From Variovorax guangxiensis (GTDB lineage Bacteria; Pseudomonadota; Gammaproteobacteria; Burkholderiales; Burkholderiaceae_C): a stretch of DNA of 64,000 nt. The stretch lies in contig NZ_RXFT01000005.1 in assembly GCF_003952165.1 (NCBI RefSeq), positions 248,001 to 312,000 on the forward strand, given 5' to 3'. Below, one piece after another: positions 56,934-64,000 of the stretch. The translations under genes and the position numbers were made by a program. Each line of letters starts with the position of its first letter. Position 1 is the stretch's first letter. The notes below the pieces were generated by a model, which made no database searches, had not been told where the DNA came from, and saw only the letters and a list, made by a program, of their open reading frames with translations.

Positions 56934-57827
56934 TCAGCGCGACAGCTCGGGCAGCGCCTTCTCCAGCGTGGCGACGAAGGCCTGCATCGCTTCCGTCTCG
57001 TACGCCCCGCGCTTGGTGACGCGGTAGAAGTCGAGCCCCACCTTCGGCTTGGTCAGCACGTCGGTGCGCACGCGGTGGCGGCGGCAGGCGGCGAGCGCGA
57101 AGGTCGGCATCACGGCGGTGCCGAAGCCGGCCTCCACCATCGAGATCAGCGTGCCGAAGAAGTTGAATGCGGTGCGCTGCGCATCGGCGCGGCCGATGGC
57201 GGCGAGATGCTGGTCGATCACCTTCTGGATCGGGTTGCCGGGCGGCAGCCCGACGAGCTCGGCGCCGCGCAATGCCGACCAGGGCGCGGTGCCTGTGGCC
57301 TGCGGCTCTCCGGCCTCCACGCGCATCAGGTGAAAGCGCCCCACCGGCTCGCGCGACAGCCCCGGCGCGGCCTTGAAGAAGAAGCCCAGGCCCACGTCGG
57401 CCTCGCCGGCGGCCACCATCGCCTCCACGTCGCGCAGGTCGGCGTCGAAGAGGCGCAGGGTCACCTGCGGATGCGCGGCGCGGAAGCTGGCGAACACCTG
57501 CGGCAGAAGGTTCGACGACACCAGCGGGGTGGCCGCGATGCGCAGCGTCTGGCGTGCCGCGTCGCCCTCGGCGCCCAGCTCGGCGGCCACGTCGTCGAGG
57601 TCGGTCACCATGCGCTCCACCACCGGCAGCAGGCGCCGGCCCGCGGGCGTGAGGCTCACCACGCGCGTGGTGCGGTCGAAGAGCCGGCAGCCCAGCTGCT
57701 TTTCCATTTCGCGGATCAGGATGCTGAGCCCCGCCTGCGTGATGTGCGCCTGCTCTGCTGCGCGGGTGAAGTTGCCCACGCGCGCCACCTGGAGGAAAGC
57801 GCGCAGCTGGCGGGTCGATAGATTCAT
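56934..57827 (-). CDS. LysR-family transcriptional regulator
   Basis: A 297-residue LysR regulator: HTH at residues 1-60 (LSTRQLRAFLQVARVGNFTRAAEQAHITQAGLS), co-inducer domain after residue 90. It is divergent from the PhzS-like monooxygenase gene and most likely activates that gene and the Bug gene. Confidence 0.9.
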   Translation of the reverse strand: MNLSTRQLRAFLQVARVGNFTRAAEQAHITQAGLSILIREMEKQLGCRLFDRTTRVVSLTPAGRRLLPVVERMVTDLDDVAAELGAEGDAARQTLRIAATPLVSSNLLPQVFASFRAAHPQVTLRLFDADLRDVEAMVAAGEADVGLGFFFKAAPGLSREPVGRFHLMRVEAGEPQATGTAPWSALRGAELVGLPPGNPIQKVIDQHLAAIGRADAQRTAFNFFGTLISMVEAGFGTAVMPTFALAACRRHRVRTDVLTKPKVGLDFYRVTKRGAYETEAMQAFVATLEKALPELSR

Positions 57828-57837
57828 ATGAATTCAT
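57822..57837. promoter_or_regulatory. Overlapping palindromes between LysR and monooxygenase genes
   Basis: ATTCATATGAAT (57822-57833) and ATGAATTCAT (57828-57837) overlap at the LysR start codon in an AT-rich 104-bp divergent region. A possible LysR autoregulatory site. Confidence 0.4.
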
Positions 57838-57931
57838 GATAAATCCATATCACATCTAAATTTCCCAAATAATCGATCCGCGTTCCTAATGCGGGCCGAG
57901 ACAAAGCAACGCGTCGCAACGACCGATCATC

Positions 57932-59170
57932 ATGAGCAACGAAGTCATCATCCTGGGCGCCGGCATCGGCGGCCTCACCCTCGCGCTGAGCCTGCACCAG
58001 GCTGGCATTCCCTGCCGCGTGTACGAAGCCGTGCCCGAACTCAAGCCGCTGGGCGTGGGCATCAACCTGCTGCCGCACGCGGTGCGCGAACTCACCGAAC
58101 TCGGGCTGCTGGAGGCCCTCGACAAGGTGGGCGTGCGCACGAAGGAAGCCGTGTTCTTCACCGAGCACGGCCAGCTGGTGTTCCGCGAGGCGGCGGGCCA
58201 GCATGCGGGCTACGACTGGCCCCAGTTCTCCATCCACCGCGGCGACCTGCAGACGGTGCTGTACGAAGAGACGCTCAAGCGCCTCGGCCCCGACAGCGTG
58301 GTGTGCGGCCGCCGCTGCACGCACGTGGAGCAGGACGCGGACGGCGTCACCGTGCATTTCGCCGATGCGCCACCTGTGCGCGGCGCAGTCGCCGTGGGCT
58401 GCGACGGCATCCACTCGGCGCTGCGCAAGCAGCTCTATCCGGACGAAGGCGCGCCGCGCTACTCGGGCATCAACATGTGGCGCGGCACCGCGCGCTGGAA
58501 GCCTTTCCTCTCCGGCGGAAGCATGGTGCGCGCGGGCTGGCTCTCGGTCGGCAAGATGGTGATCTACCCGATCCGCGAGAACATCGACGCCGAGGGCCAC
58601 CAGCTGGTGAACTGGGTCGCCGAAATCCACGCGCCGCAGCCCGCCATGCGCGACTGGAGCCGCGCGGGCCGGCTCGAAGACTTCCTGCCGGCCTTCGCCG
58701 ACTGGCATTTCGACTGGCTCGACGTGCCCGCGCTGATCCTCGCCTCGGACACCATCCTCGAATATCCGATGGTCGACCAAGACCCGCTGCCCCGCTGGAC
58801 GCACGGCCGCCTCACGCTGCTGGGCGACGCCGCGCACCCGATGGTTCCGCGCGGCTCCAACGGCGCGGGGCAGGCCATCATCGATGCGCGCTACCTCGCG
58901 GGTGCGCTGAAGAAGATGGGCGTCGGAACGGCCGCGCTCGAAGACTACGACCGCGTGCGCGTCAAGGCCACCACCGACGTGGTGCTGACCAACCGCAGCA
59001 ATCCGCCCGACGCCATCCTGCGCGAAGTGTTCGAGCGCTCGGGCGGCAAGCGCTTCGGGAGCATCGAGCAGGTCGTGCCCGTTGCCGAGCTGCAGGCCAT
59101 CTCGGACAACTACAAGCGCGTGGCGGGCTACGACCCTGCCGCCCTGAAGGCGCGCGCCTCCTACCTTTGA
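57932..59170 (+). CDS. PhzS-like FAD-dependent monooxygenase
   Basis: A 412-residue single-component flavin monooxygenase. EVIILGAGIGGLTLALSLHQAG is the FAD fold, VAVGCDGIHSALRKQLYP the DG motif and RLTLLGDAAHPMVPRGSNGAGQAI the second FAD motif; WRGTARWKPFLSGGSMVRAGW is characteristic of the PhzS-like subgroup. It hydroxylates an aromatic or heteroaromatic acid. The substrate may be the ligand of the adjacent Bug protein. Confidence 0.88.
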   Translation: MSNEVIILGAGIGGLTLALSLHQAGIPCRVYEAVPELKPLGVGINLLPHAVRELTELGLLEALDKVGVRTKEAVFFTEHGQLVFREAAGQHAGYDWPQFSIHRGDLQTVLYEETLKRLGPDSVVCGRRCTHVEQDADGVTVHFADAPPVRGAVAVGCDGIHSALRKQLYPDEGAPRYSGINMWRGTARWKPFLSGGSMVRAGWLSVGKMVIYPIRENIDAEGHQLVNWVAEIHAPQPAMRDWSRAGRLEDFLPAFADWHFDWLDVPALILASDTILEYPMVDQDPLPRWTHGRLTLLGDAAHPMVPRGSNGAGQAIIDARYLAGALKKMGVGTAALEDYDRVRVKATTDVVLTNRSNPPDAILREVFERSGGKRFGSIEQVVPVAELQAISDNYKRVAGYDPAALKARASYL

Positions 59171-59212
59171 ACCGACAGGCAACCCCGGAAGAACACGGAG
59201 ACTGAAAAGACC

Positions 59213-60181
59213 ATGCGATCGCTGATCAAGAAGACCCTCGCCGCCCTGCTCGTCATGGCAGGCACCGCTACCACCGCATTCGCCTGGCCCGACCAGGCCA
59301 TCACGCTGGTGGTGCCCTACACCCCCGGCACCGGCATCGACCTGATCGCCCGCCAGCTCTCGGCACGCCTGCCCGCGAAGCTGGGCCAGCCGGTGATCGT
59401 GGAGAACGTGGCCGGCGCCAGCGGCAACATCGGCAGCGAGCGCGTGGCGCGCGCCAAGCCCGACGGCTACACGCTGCTGGTGCAGGTCAACACGCTGGTG
59501 ATGAACCGCAGCCTGTATCGCTCGCTGAGCTACGACCCGGTGGCCGACTTCGCGCCCGTGTCGCTCACCTCGTGGGGCACGCTGCTGCTGGTGACCAACC
59601 CGAACGTGCAGAAGGTGTCGTCGGTGCAGCAGATGGTGAGCGCGGCCAAGGCCGAGCCCGGCAAGCTGACCTACGCCACCCCGGGCGTGGGCACGCCGCA
59701 CCACCTGTCGATGGCGCTGCTCATGCAAGGCACCGGCACCGATCTGCTGCACGTGCCGTACAAGGGCACGGCTGGCGCGGTGACCGACCTGCTGGGCGGG
59801 CGCATCGACTACATGTTCCTGCCGGTGCACGTGGCGCTGCAGCACATCCAGGCCGGCAAGCTCAAGGCCATCGCCACCGGCAGCGGCAAGCGCCTGCCGC
59901 AGCTGCCCGACGTGCCCACGCTCGCCGAGGCCGGCGTGACCGCCGACAACGTCGACATGTGGTACGGCGTGCTCGCGCCCAAGGGCACGCCCGCGGACGT
60001 GGTGGCGCGGCTGAACAAGGAGATCGCGGCGGTGCTGAAGCAGCCCGACGTGGCAAAGTCGTTCGAGTCGCAGGGCATGGTGCCGGCGAGCTCGACACCG
60101 GCGGAGTTCGGGGCGCTGCTCAAGAAGGATGCGGATCGGTGGGCAGCCGTGGTGAAGCGCGGCAACATCACTGCCGACTGA
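59213..60181 (+). CDS. Bug-type (TctC-like) periplasmic solute-binding protein
   Basis: A 322-residue TTT-type binding protein: signal peptide (LAALLVMAGTATTAFA), then WPDQAITLVVPYTPGTGIDLIARQL and ASGNIGSERVARAKPDGYT. It begins 42 bp after the monooxygenase with an SD (GGAGA), so the two likely share a transcript: capture of the substrate, then hydroxylation. No TctAB genes adjoin. Confidence 0.9.
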   Translation: MRSLIKKTLAALLVMAGTATTAFAWPDQAITLVVPYTPGTGIDLIARQLSARLPAKLGQPVIVENVAGASGNIGSERVARAKPDGYTLLVQVNTLVMNRSLYRSLSYDPVADFAPVSLTSWGTLLLVTNPNVQKVSSVQQMVSAAKAEPGKLTYATPGVGTPHHLSMALLMQGTGTDLLHVPYKGTAGAVTDLLGGRIDYMFLPVHVALQHIQAGKLKAIATGSGKRLPQLPDVPTLAEAGVTADNVDMWYGVLAPKGTPADVVARLNKEIAAVLKQPDVAKSFESQGMVPASSTPAEFGALLKKDADRWAAVVKRGNITAD

Positions 60182-60189
60182 GGGCTTTC

Positions 60190-60218
60190 TTTCTCCCTCC
60201 CCCTCTGGGGGAAGGAGT
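60190..60218. repeat. Family-B-like single hairpin
   Basis: CTCCCTCCCCCTCTGGGGGAAGGAG between convergent Bug and GntR genes; similar to half of a family-B element and a possible transcription barrier. Confidence 0.6.
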
Positions 60219-60226
60219 TAATACCC

Positions 60227-60997
60227 CTAGCGTGGCGCGCGTCCCGCATGCCGCGCCAGATGCACCTGGTGCAGCGTGATCTTGCGCACCTCCGCCTGGC
60301 TGGTCTCGATGTGCGCGCGCAGCAGCATCGCGGCCTGGTCGCCGCGGTTCGCGCGCACCGCCTTCAATATCTTGGCGTGCTCGTCGTAGGTGGCGTCGAT
60401 GCGCGGCTGCTTGGTGAAGTCGAGGCGACGGATGATGCGGATGCGATCGGTCACGTCGCCGTGCACGCGCGCCATCTCGGCATTGCCGGCGGCGGCCACC
60501 AGCGAGCAGTGGAAGGCTTCATCCCACTGCGCGACCTGCGCCATGTCGGTGCTGCGCTGCGCCGCGGGCACCAGCCAGATATCGGCCAGCGTCTCCAGCA
60601 GGCGGCGGTCGATATGGCGGTCGGTCTCGCACAGGCGGTGCACGGCGGTGGTCTCCAGCACCATGCGCAAGTCGTAGAGCTGCTCGAACTGGTCGAAGTC
60701 GAAGGGCAGCACGCGCCAGCCGCTGCGGAACAGCACCTCGACGAAGCCCTCCTGCTGCAGCCTGAAGAGCGCCTGCCGCACCGGCGTGCGCGAAACGCCG
60801 AGCCGGTCGCTGATCTCGCTCTCGGTGAAGCGGTCGCCCGGCACGAGGATGAAATCGGCCACGTCGCGCTTGAGCTGCGCGTAGACCTCGTCGGCCCGTG
60901 TGCGGAAGACCGCCGCGTCGGGAGCGGCAACGGGAGTTTCTGGGCTGGATCGGGCTGTGGACACGGCTGGAATGTTAGTCGCAGGCGCCGGCTTCAT
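60227..60997 (-). CDS. GntR-family (FadR/FCD) transcriptional regulator
   Basis: A 256-residue regulator. HTH at about residues 38-100 ([30 protein letters not shown]) and an all-helical FCD effector domain ([30 protein letters not shown]). Its ATG overlaps the stop of the hydrolase upstream (ATGA). It probably controls the whole minus-strand operon 64000-60227. Confidence 0.9.
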   Translation of the reverse strand: MKPAPATNIPAVSTARSSPETPVAAPDAAVFRTRADEVYAQLKRDVADFILVPGDRFTESEISDRLGVSRTPVRQALFRLQQEGFVEVLFRSGWRVLPFDFDQFEQLYDLRMVLETTAVHRLCETDRHIDRRLLETLADIWLVPAAQRSTDMAQVAQWDEAFHCSLVAAAGNAEMARVHGDVTDRIRIIRRLDFTKQPRIDATYDEHAKILKAVRANRGDQAAMLLRAHIETSQAEVRKITLHQVHLARHAGRAPR

Positions 60998-61665
60998 CGA
61001 AGGCTCTTCAGCGCGGAAAGCAACGCCGTGCCCGGCGCCGTCCAGCCGACGATGCCGCCCTGCGCGCGCACCATGTCGAGCGTGGCCGCCTTGAACGCGG
61101 GAAAGTAGCTCTCGGTGCAGTCCTCCAGGAGCAGGCAGTCGTAGCCCCGGTCGTTGGCTTCGCGCATGCTGGTCTGCACGCAGACCTCGGTGGTGACGCC
61201 GCCGAACAGCAGATGCGTGATGCCGCGCGCCTGCAGCAGCTCGTGCAGGCCGGTGGCGTAGAACGCGCCCTTGCCCGGCTTGTCGATCACGATCTCGCCG
61301 TCGACGGGTGCGAGCGCCTCGACGATCTGGTTGCCCGGCTCCCCCGCCACGAGGATGCGGCCCATCGGCCCTTCGTCGCCGATGCGCAGCGTGGGGTTGC
61401 CGCGATTGCGCTTGGCCGGCGGGCAATCGGAAAGATCGGCCTTGTGCGCCTCGCGCGTGTGCACGACAAGCCCGCCGGCCTGCCGCCATGCGTGCAGCAC
61501 AGCCTTCGTCGCGGGAACGATGGCTTCGAGCAGGGACACGTCGTTGCCAAGCGTTTCACCGAAGCCACCGGGCTCGATGAAGTCGCGCTGCATGTCGATC
61601 AGCACGAGCGCCGTGCGTGAAACGTCGAACGCATAGGGAAAGGGGTTGGCTTCGTCGATGTGCAT
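60994..61665 (-). CDS. Isochorismatase-family cysteine hydrolase (biuret hydrolase/RutB-like), copy 1
   Basis: A 223-residue amidohydrolase of the cysteine-hydrolase fold. The catalytic Asp, Lys and Cys are seen in [29 protein letters not shown] and [19 protein letters not shown]. The closest characterised groups hydrolyse biuret, ureidoacrylate or N-carbamoyl compounds. ATG 61665 is preferred over an upstream TTG. It is a paralogue of the hydrolase at 63303. Confidence 0.86.
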   Translation of the reverse strand: MHIDEANPFPYAFDVSRTALVLIDMQRDFIEPGGFGETLGNDVSLLEAIVPATKAVLHAWRQAGGLVVHTREAHKADLSDCPPAKRNRGNPTLRIGDEGPMGRILVAGEPGNQIVEALAPVDGEIVIDKPGKGAFYATGLHELLQARGITHLLFGGVTTEVCVQTSMREANDRGYDCLLLEDCTESYFPAFKAATLDMVRAQGGIVGWTAPGTALLSALKSLR

Positions 61666-61701
61666 GCTGGTTCTCAAGAATGTTCCGGATCGGGCCAGCG
61701 G

Positions 61702-63297
61702 CTAGGCCGCACCTTCGTGATGCCCACCGCCCATGTGCGCCCCGATCACATGCCGCTGCGCTCCAGCAGCCGATGTCTCGAACACGATCCGCCCCTCGCT
61801 CATCACGACGATGCGGTCCGCCAGCTCGAGCAGCTCGTCGAGGTCCTCGCTGATGAGAAGAACGGCCCCGCCCTTCTCCCGCACCTGCACGATGCGCGAA
61901 TGGATCTCCGCGACCGCGGCAAAGTCCAGCCCGAACACCGGATTCGCCGCGATCAGCACATTGATGTCGCCCGCCAGCTCGCGCGCCAGCACCGCACGCT
62001 GCACATTGCCACCCGAGAGGCTGCGGATCGGCGCGCCCTCGCCCCGGGTCTTCACGCCGTATTCGGCGATCCACTCGCGCGCCCTGCTGCGCCAGTACGG
62101 AAAGCTCAGCACGCCGGCTCGCGACAGCGGCGGCAGGTCGAAGTCGCGCAGCGCCATGTTCTCCGCGACGCTCAGGTCGCCGACGCATGCGTTGCGCAGC
62201 GGCTCCTCCGGCAGGCTGCGCACCTTCAGCTCGCGGTTCTCGGCGCGGCGTGCCGCGTAAGGTTGACCCATCACCGTGACCTTGCCTGCAAGGCGCGGGC
62301 GCTGCCCCACCAGCGCTTCGACCAGCTCGCGCTGCCCGTTGCCCGAGACGCCGGCCACGCCGAGGATCTCCCCCGCACGCACCGACAGGCTCAGCTCGTG
62401 CAGCGCCAGCGTGCCGCGATCGCCCTGCGCCTTCAGTCCTTGGACCTCCAGCGCGACCGGCGCGCCGGCGGGCACGGGCGTTCTTGCAACGCAAGCCTGC
62501 GTCGCAGGCGAGGCAGCCACCTGTTCGCCCCCCATCATGGCCTGCGCCAGCTGCGCCGGGCTGGTCTCGGCCACGCGGCAATGGTGCACCGCCTTGCCGC
62601 GCCTGAGCACCGTCACGCTGTCGGCGTACGACATCACCTCGCGGAACTTGTGCGTGATGATCAGCACCGTGCACAGCCCGCTGCGCGCGAACTCGCGCAC
62701 GTGGCCCAGCACCTCGTCGGCCTCCTGCGGCGTGAGCACCGAGGTCGGCTCGTCGAGGATCAGCAGGCGCGGCTTCAGGTAGAGCTGCTTGAGCAGTTCG
62801 AGCTTCTGCTTCTCGCCCGCCGCAAGTTCGGCAGGCCGCGCGTCGAGGTCGAGGCTGAACGGCGTGGTCGCCAGGAAGGCCTCCAGCTCCGCGCGCTTGC
62901 TCTTCCAGTCGATGACGGCGGGCGTCTTTCCACCGGCCAGCAGCAGGTTCTCGGCCACCGTCATGCCCGGCGCCAGCGTGAAGTGCTGGTAGACCATGCC
63001 GATGCCCAGGGCGCGCGCCACGATGGGGTTGGCGATGTCCTGCTCGCGCCCGTCGATGAGGATGCTGCCCTCCTCCGCGCGCTGGAAACCCGCCACGCAC
63101 TTCACCAGCGTGCTCTTGCCCGCGCCGTTCTCGCCGAGCAGCGCATGCACCGTGCCGGGCTCGACGCGCATCGTCACGCGGTCCATCGCGGTGAAGTCGC
63201 CGAAGCGCTTGGTGAGCTCGTAGGTGTCGAGCCCCAGCGCGCCGCTGCCCGCCGGCAGGCCGCCGATGGCGTGAGAGGAAGAAGACGCGGCGCCCAT
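61702..63297 (-). CDS. Sugar/nucleoside-type ABC transporter ATP-binding protein (two ATPase domains)
   Basis: A 531-residue fused ATPase of the BMP/RbsA type. Domain 1 has an intact Walker A (GENGAGKSTLVK) and Walker B (LLILDEPTSVLTPQEAD) but a weak signature (LAAGEKQKLELL). Domain 2 has a degenerate Walker A (GVSGNGQREL) and good signature (RSLSGGNVQRAVLARELA), as usual for this class. Its permeases and binding protein are not in the window and may lie beyond the right edge. It probably imports a purine-, pyrimidine- or ureide-like compound. Confidence 0.9.
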   Translation of the reverse strand: MGAASSSSHAIGGLPAGSGALGLDTYELTKRFGDFTAMDRVTMRVEPGTVHALLGENGAGKSTLVKCVAGFQRAEEGSILIDGREQDIANPIVARALGIGMVYQHFTLAPGMTVAENLLLAGGKTPAVIDWKSKRAELEAFLATTPFSLDLDARPAELAAGEKQKLELLKQLYLKPRLLILDEPTSVLTPQEADEVLGHVREFARSGLCTVLIITHKFREVMSYADSVTVLRRGKAVHHCRVAETSPAQLAQAMMGGEQVAASPATQACVARTPVPAGAPVALEVQGLKAQGDRGTLALHELSLSVRAGEILGVAGVSGNGQRELVEALVGQRPRLAGKVTVMGQPYAARRAENRELKVRSLPEEPLRNACVGDLSVAENMALRDFDLPPLSRAGVLSFPYWRSRAREWIAEYGVKTRGEGAPIRSLSGGNVQRAVLARELAGDINVLIAANPVFGLDFAAVAEIHSRIVQVREKGGAVLLISEDLDELLELADRIVVMSEGRIVFETSAAGAQRHVIGAHMGGGHHEGAA

Positions 63298-63302
63298 GGC
63301 GG

Positions 63303-64000
63303 TCAGCCGAGCGCCGCCAGCAGCGCCTGCGAGGTGGCATGCGCGCCGAACACGCCGCCCTGCATGGTGATCATCTTCAGCGCGGCGAGGTGGTTGCCGT
63401 AGTCGGTGGCCGCCGTGCAGTCCGACAGCAGCAGGCATTCGAAGCCGCGGTCGTTGGCGTCGCGCATGGTGGTGTGCACGCACACGTCGGTGGTGATGCC
63501 CGCGAGGATGATGTTCTCGATGCCGCGCGTGCGCAGGATCAGCTCGAGGTCGGTCGCATAGAACGAGCCCTTGCCGGGCTTGTCGATGATCACTTCGCCC
63601 GGCAGCGGCGCCAGCTCGGGAATGATTTCCCAGCCGGGCTCGCCGCGCACCAGGATGCGCCCGCACGGCCCGTCGTCGCCGATGCCCACGCCGTTGGCGC
63701 CGATCTGCCGCGAGCGCCAGCGCTTGTTGGCCGGCAGGTCGCCGAGGTCGGGCCGGTGGCCTTCGCGCGTGTGGATGATGTGATAGCCCAGCGGCCGCAG
63801 CGCCGCCAGCGTGCGCGCGATCGGCTGGATGGGCGCCTGCACCAGGGAGAGGTCGTAGCCCATCACGTCCACGTAGCCGCCCTTGCCGCAGAAGTCGGTC
63901 TGCATGTCGATGACGATGAGCGCCGTGTTGTCGGGGCGCATGTTCGCGTTGTAGGGCCAGGCGTAGGGCTCGGCGGCGACGGTCTTTGTTGTCGTTGTCG
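63303..64000 (-). CDS. Isochorismatase-family cysteine hydrolase (biuret hydrolase/RutB-like), copy 2, partial
   Basis: At least 212 residues from an ATG at 63941, but the frame is open to the window edge and reads [15 protein letters not shown] before it, which resembles the normal N-terminus of the family; the true start may be outside. Catalytic Asp ([10 protein letters not shown]), Lys ([12 protein letters not shown]) and Cys ([17 protein letters not shown]) are present. It is highly similar to copy 1; they flank the ABC ATPase. Confidence 0.85.
   Translation of the reverse strand, partial: TTTTKTVAAEPYAWPYNANMRPDNTALIVIDMQTDFCGKGGYVDVMGYDLSLVQAPIQPIARTLAALRPLGYHIIHTREGHRPDLGDLPANKRWRSRQIGANGVGIGDDGPCGRILVRGEPGWEIIPELAPLPGEVIIDKPGKGSFYATDLELILRTRGIENIILAGITTDVCVHTTMRDANDRGFECLLLSDCTAATDYGNHLAALKMITMQGGVFGAHATSQALLAALG

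Overview
The window looks like chromosomal DNA of a high-GC betaproteobacterium of the Burkholderiales, most likely Comamonadaceae and plausibly Variovorax. This is an inference from very GC-rich third codon positions, several Bug-type (TctC-like) binding proteins, a TctBA transporter, a homogentisate cluster with a Burkholderiales layout, and intergenic repeats of a kind I associate with that family. About 62 protein genes are supported. I found no tRNA, rRNA, CRISPR array, insertion sequence or prophage.

Layout. 1-3.1 kb: small housekeeping genes (Dabb protein, DEAD-box helicase, SUI1 factor, DUF3820) and a glycine-rich RRM protein whose ribosome binding site sits in a predicted hairpin. 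3.2-9.3 kb: membrane transport (TctBA, ChrA, TauE/SafE, Amt). Amt has a sigma-54-like promoter and a neighbouring orphan terminator. 9.3-15.6 kb: minus-strand amino-acid/keto-acid genes (ThDP enzyme, aminotransferase, orphan binding protein, ALDH7-type dehydrogenase). 15.6-23.4 kb: an IclR regulator (with a MAPEG protein) divergent from a polyamine/opine-type ABC transporter coupled to a three-subunit HcnABC-like flavoprotein dehydrogenase. 23.5-25.4 kb: a TetA/TetR-like pair with two tetO-like operators. 25.4-29.8 kb: GMC oxidoreductase, methylmalonate-semialdehyde dehydrogenase and a LysR regulator. 29.9-33.9 kb: an Mla/MCE lipid-transport operon.

33.9-42.4 kb: an IclR-sirtuin pair divergent from a homogentisate pathway (MBL-fold protein lacking metal-site-2 ligands, MhaA-like monooxygenase, DUF2783 protein, HmgA, Bug protein, fumarylacetoacetase). 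42.4-47.0 kb: the mreB-mreC-mreD-mrdA cell-shape cluster with a terminator after mreB. 47.3-50.6 kb: gatCAB. 50.7-52.9 kb: a DUF4124 protein, pyrE and xth. 52.9-56.9 kb: an unusual three-gene cassette (PcfJ-like, DUF1266, DUF4034/Sel1), which is the best candidate for an undescribed system. 56.9-60.2 kb: LysR, PhzS-like monooxygenase and Bug protein. 60.2-64 kb: a GntR-controlled operon with two biuret-hydrolase/RutB-like cysteine hydrolases around a nucleoside/sugar-type ABC ATPase. The last gene runs off the window.

Several small substrate pathways each combine a local regulator, an uptake component and oxidising enzymes, as is common in metabolically versatile soil and rhizosphere bacteria. 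Two kinds of short hairpin-rich repeats (families A and B) and one long inverted repeat lie only between genes.
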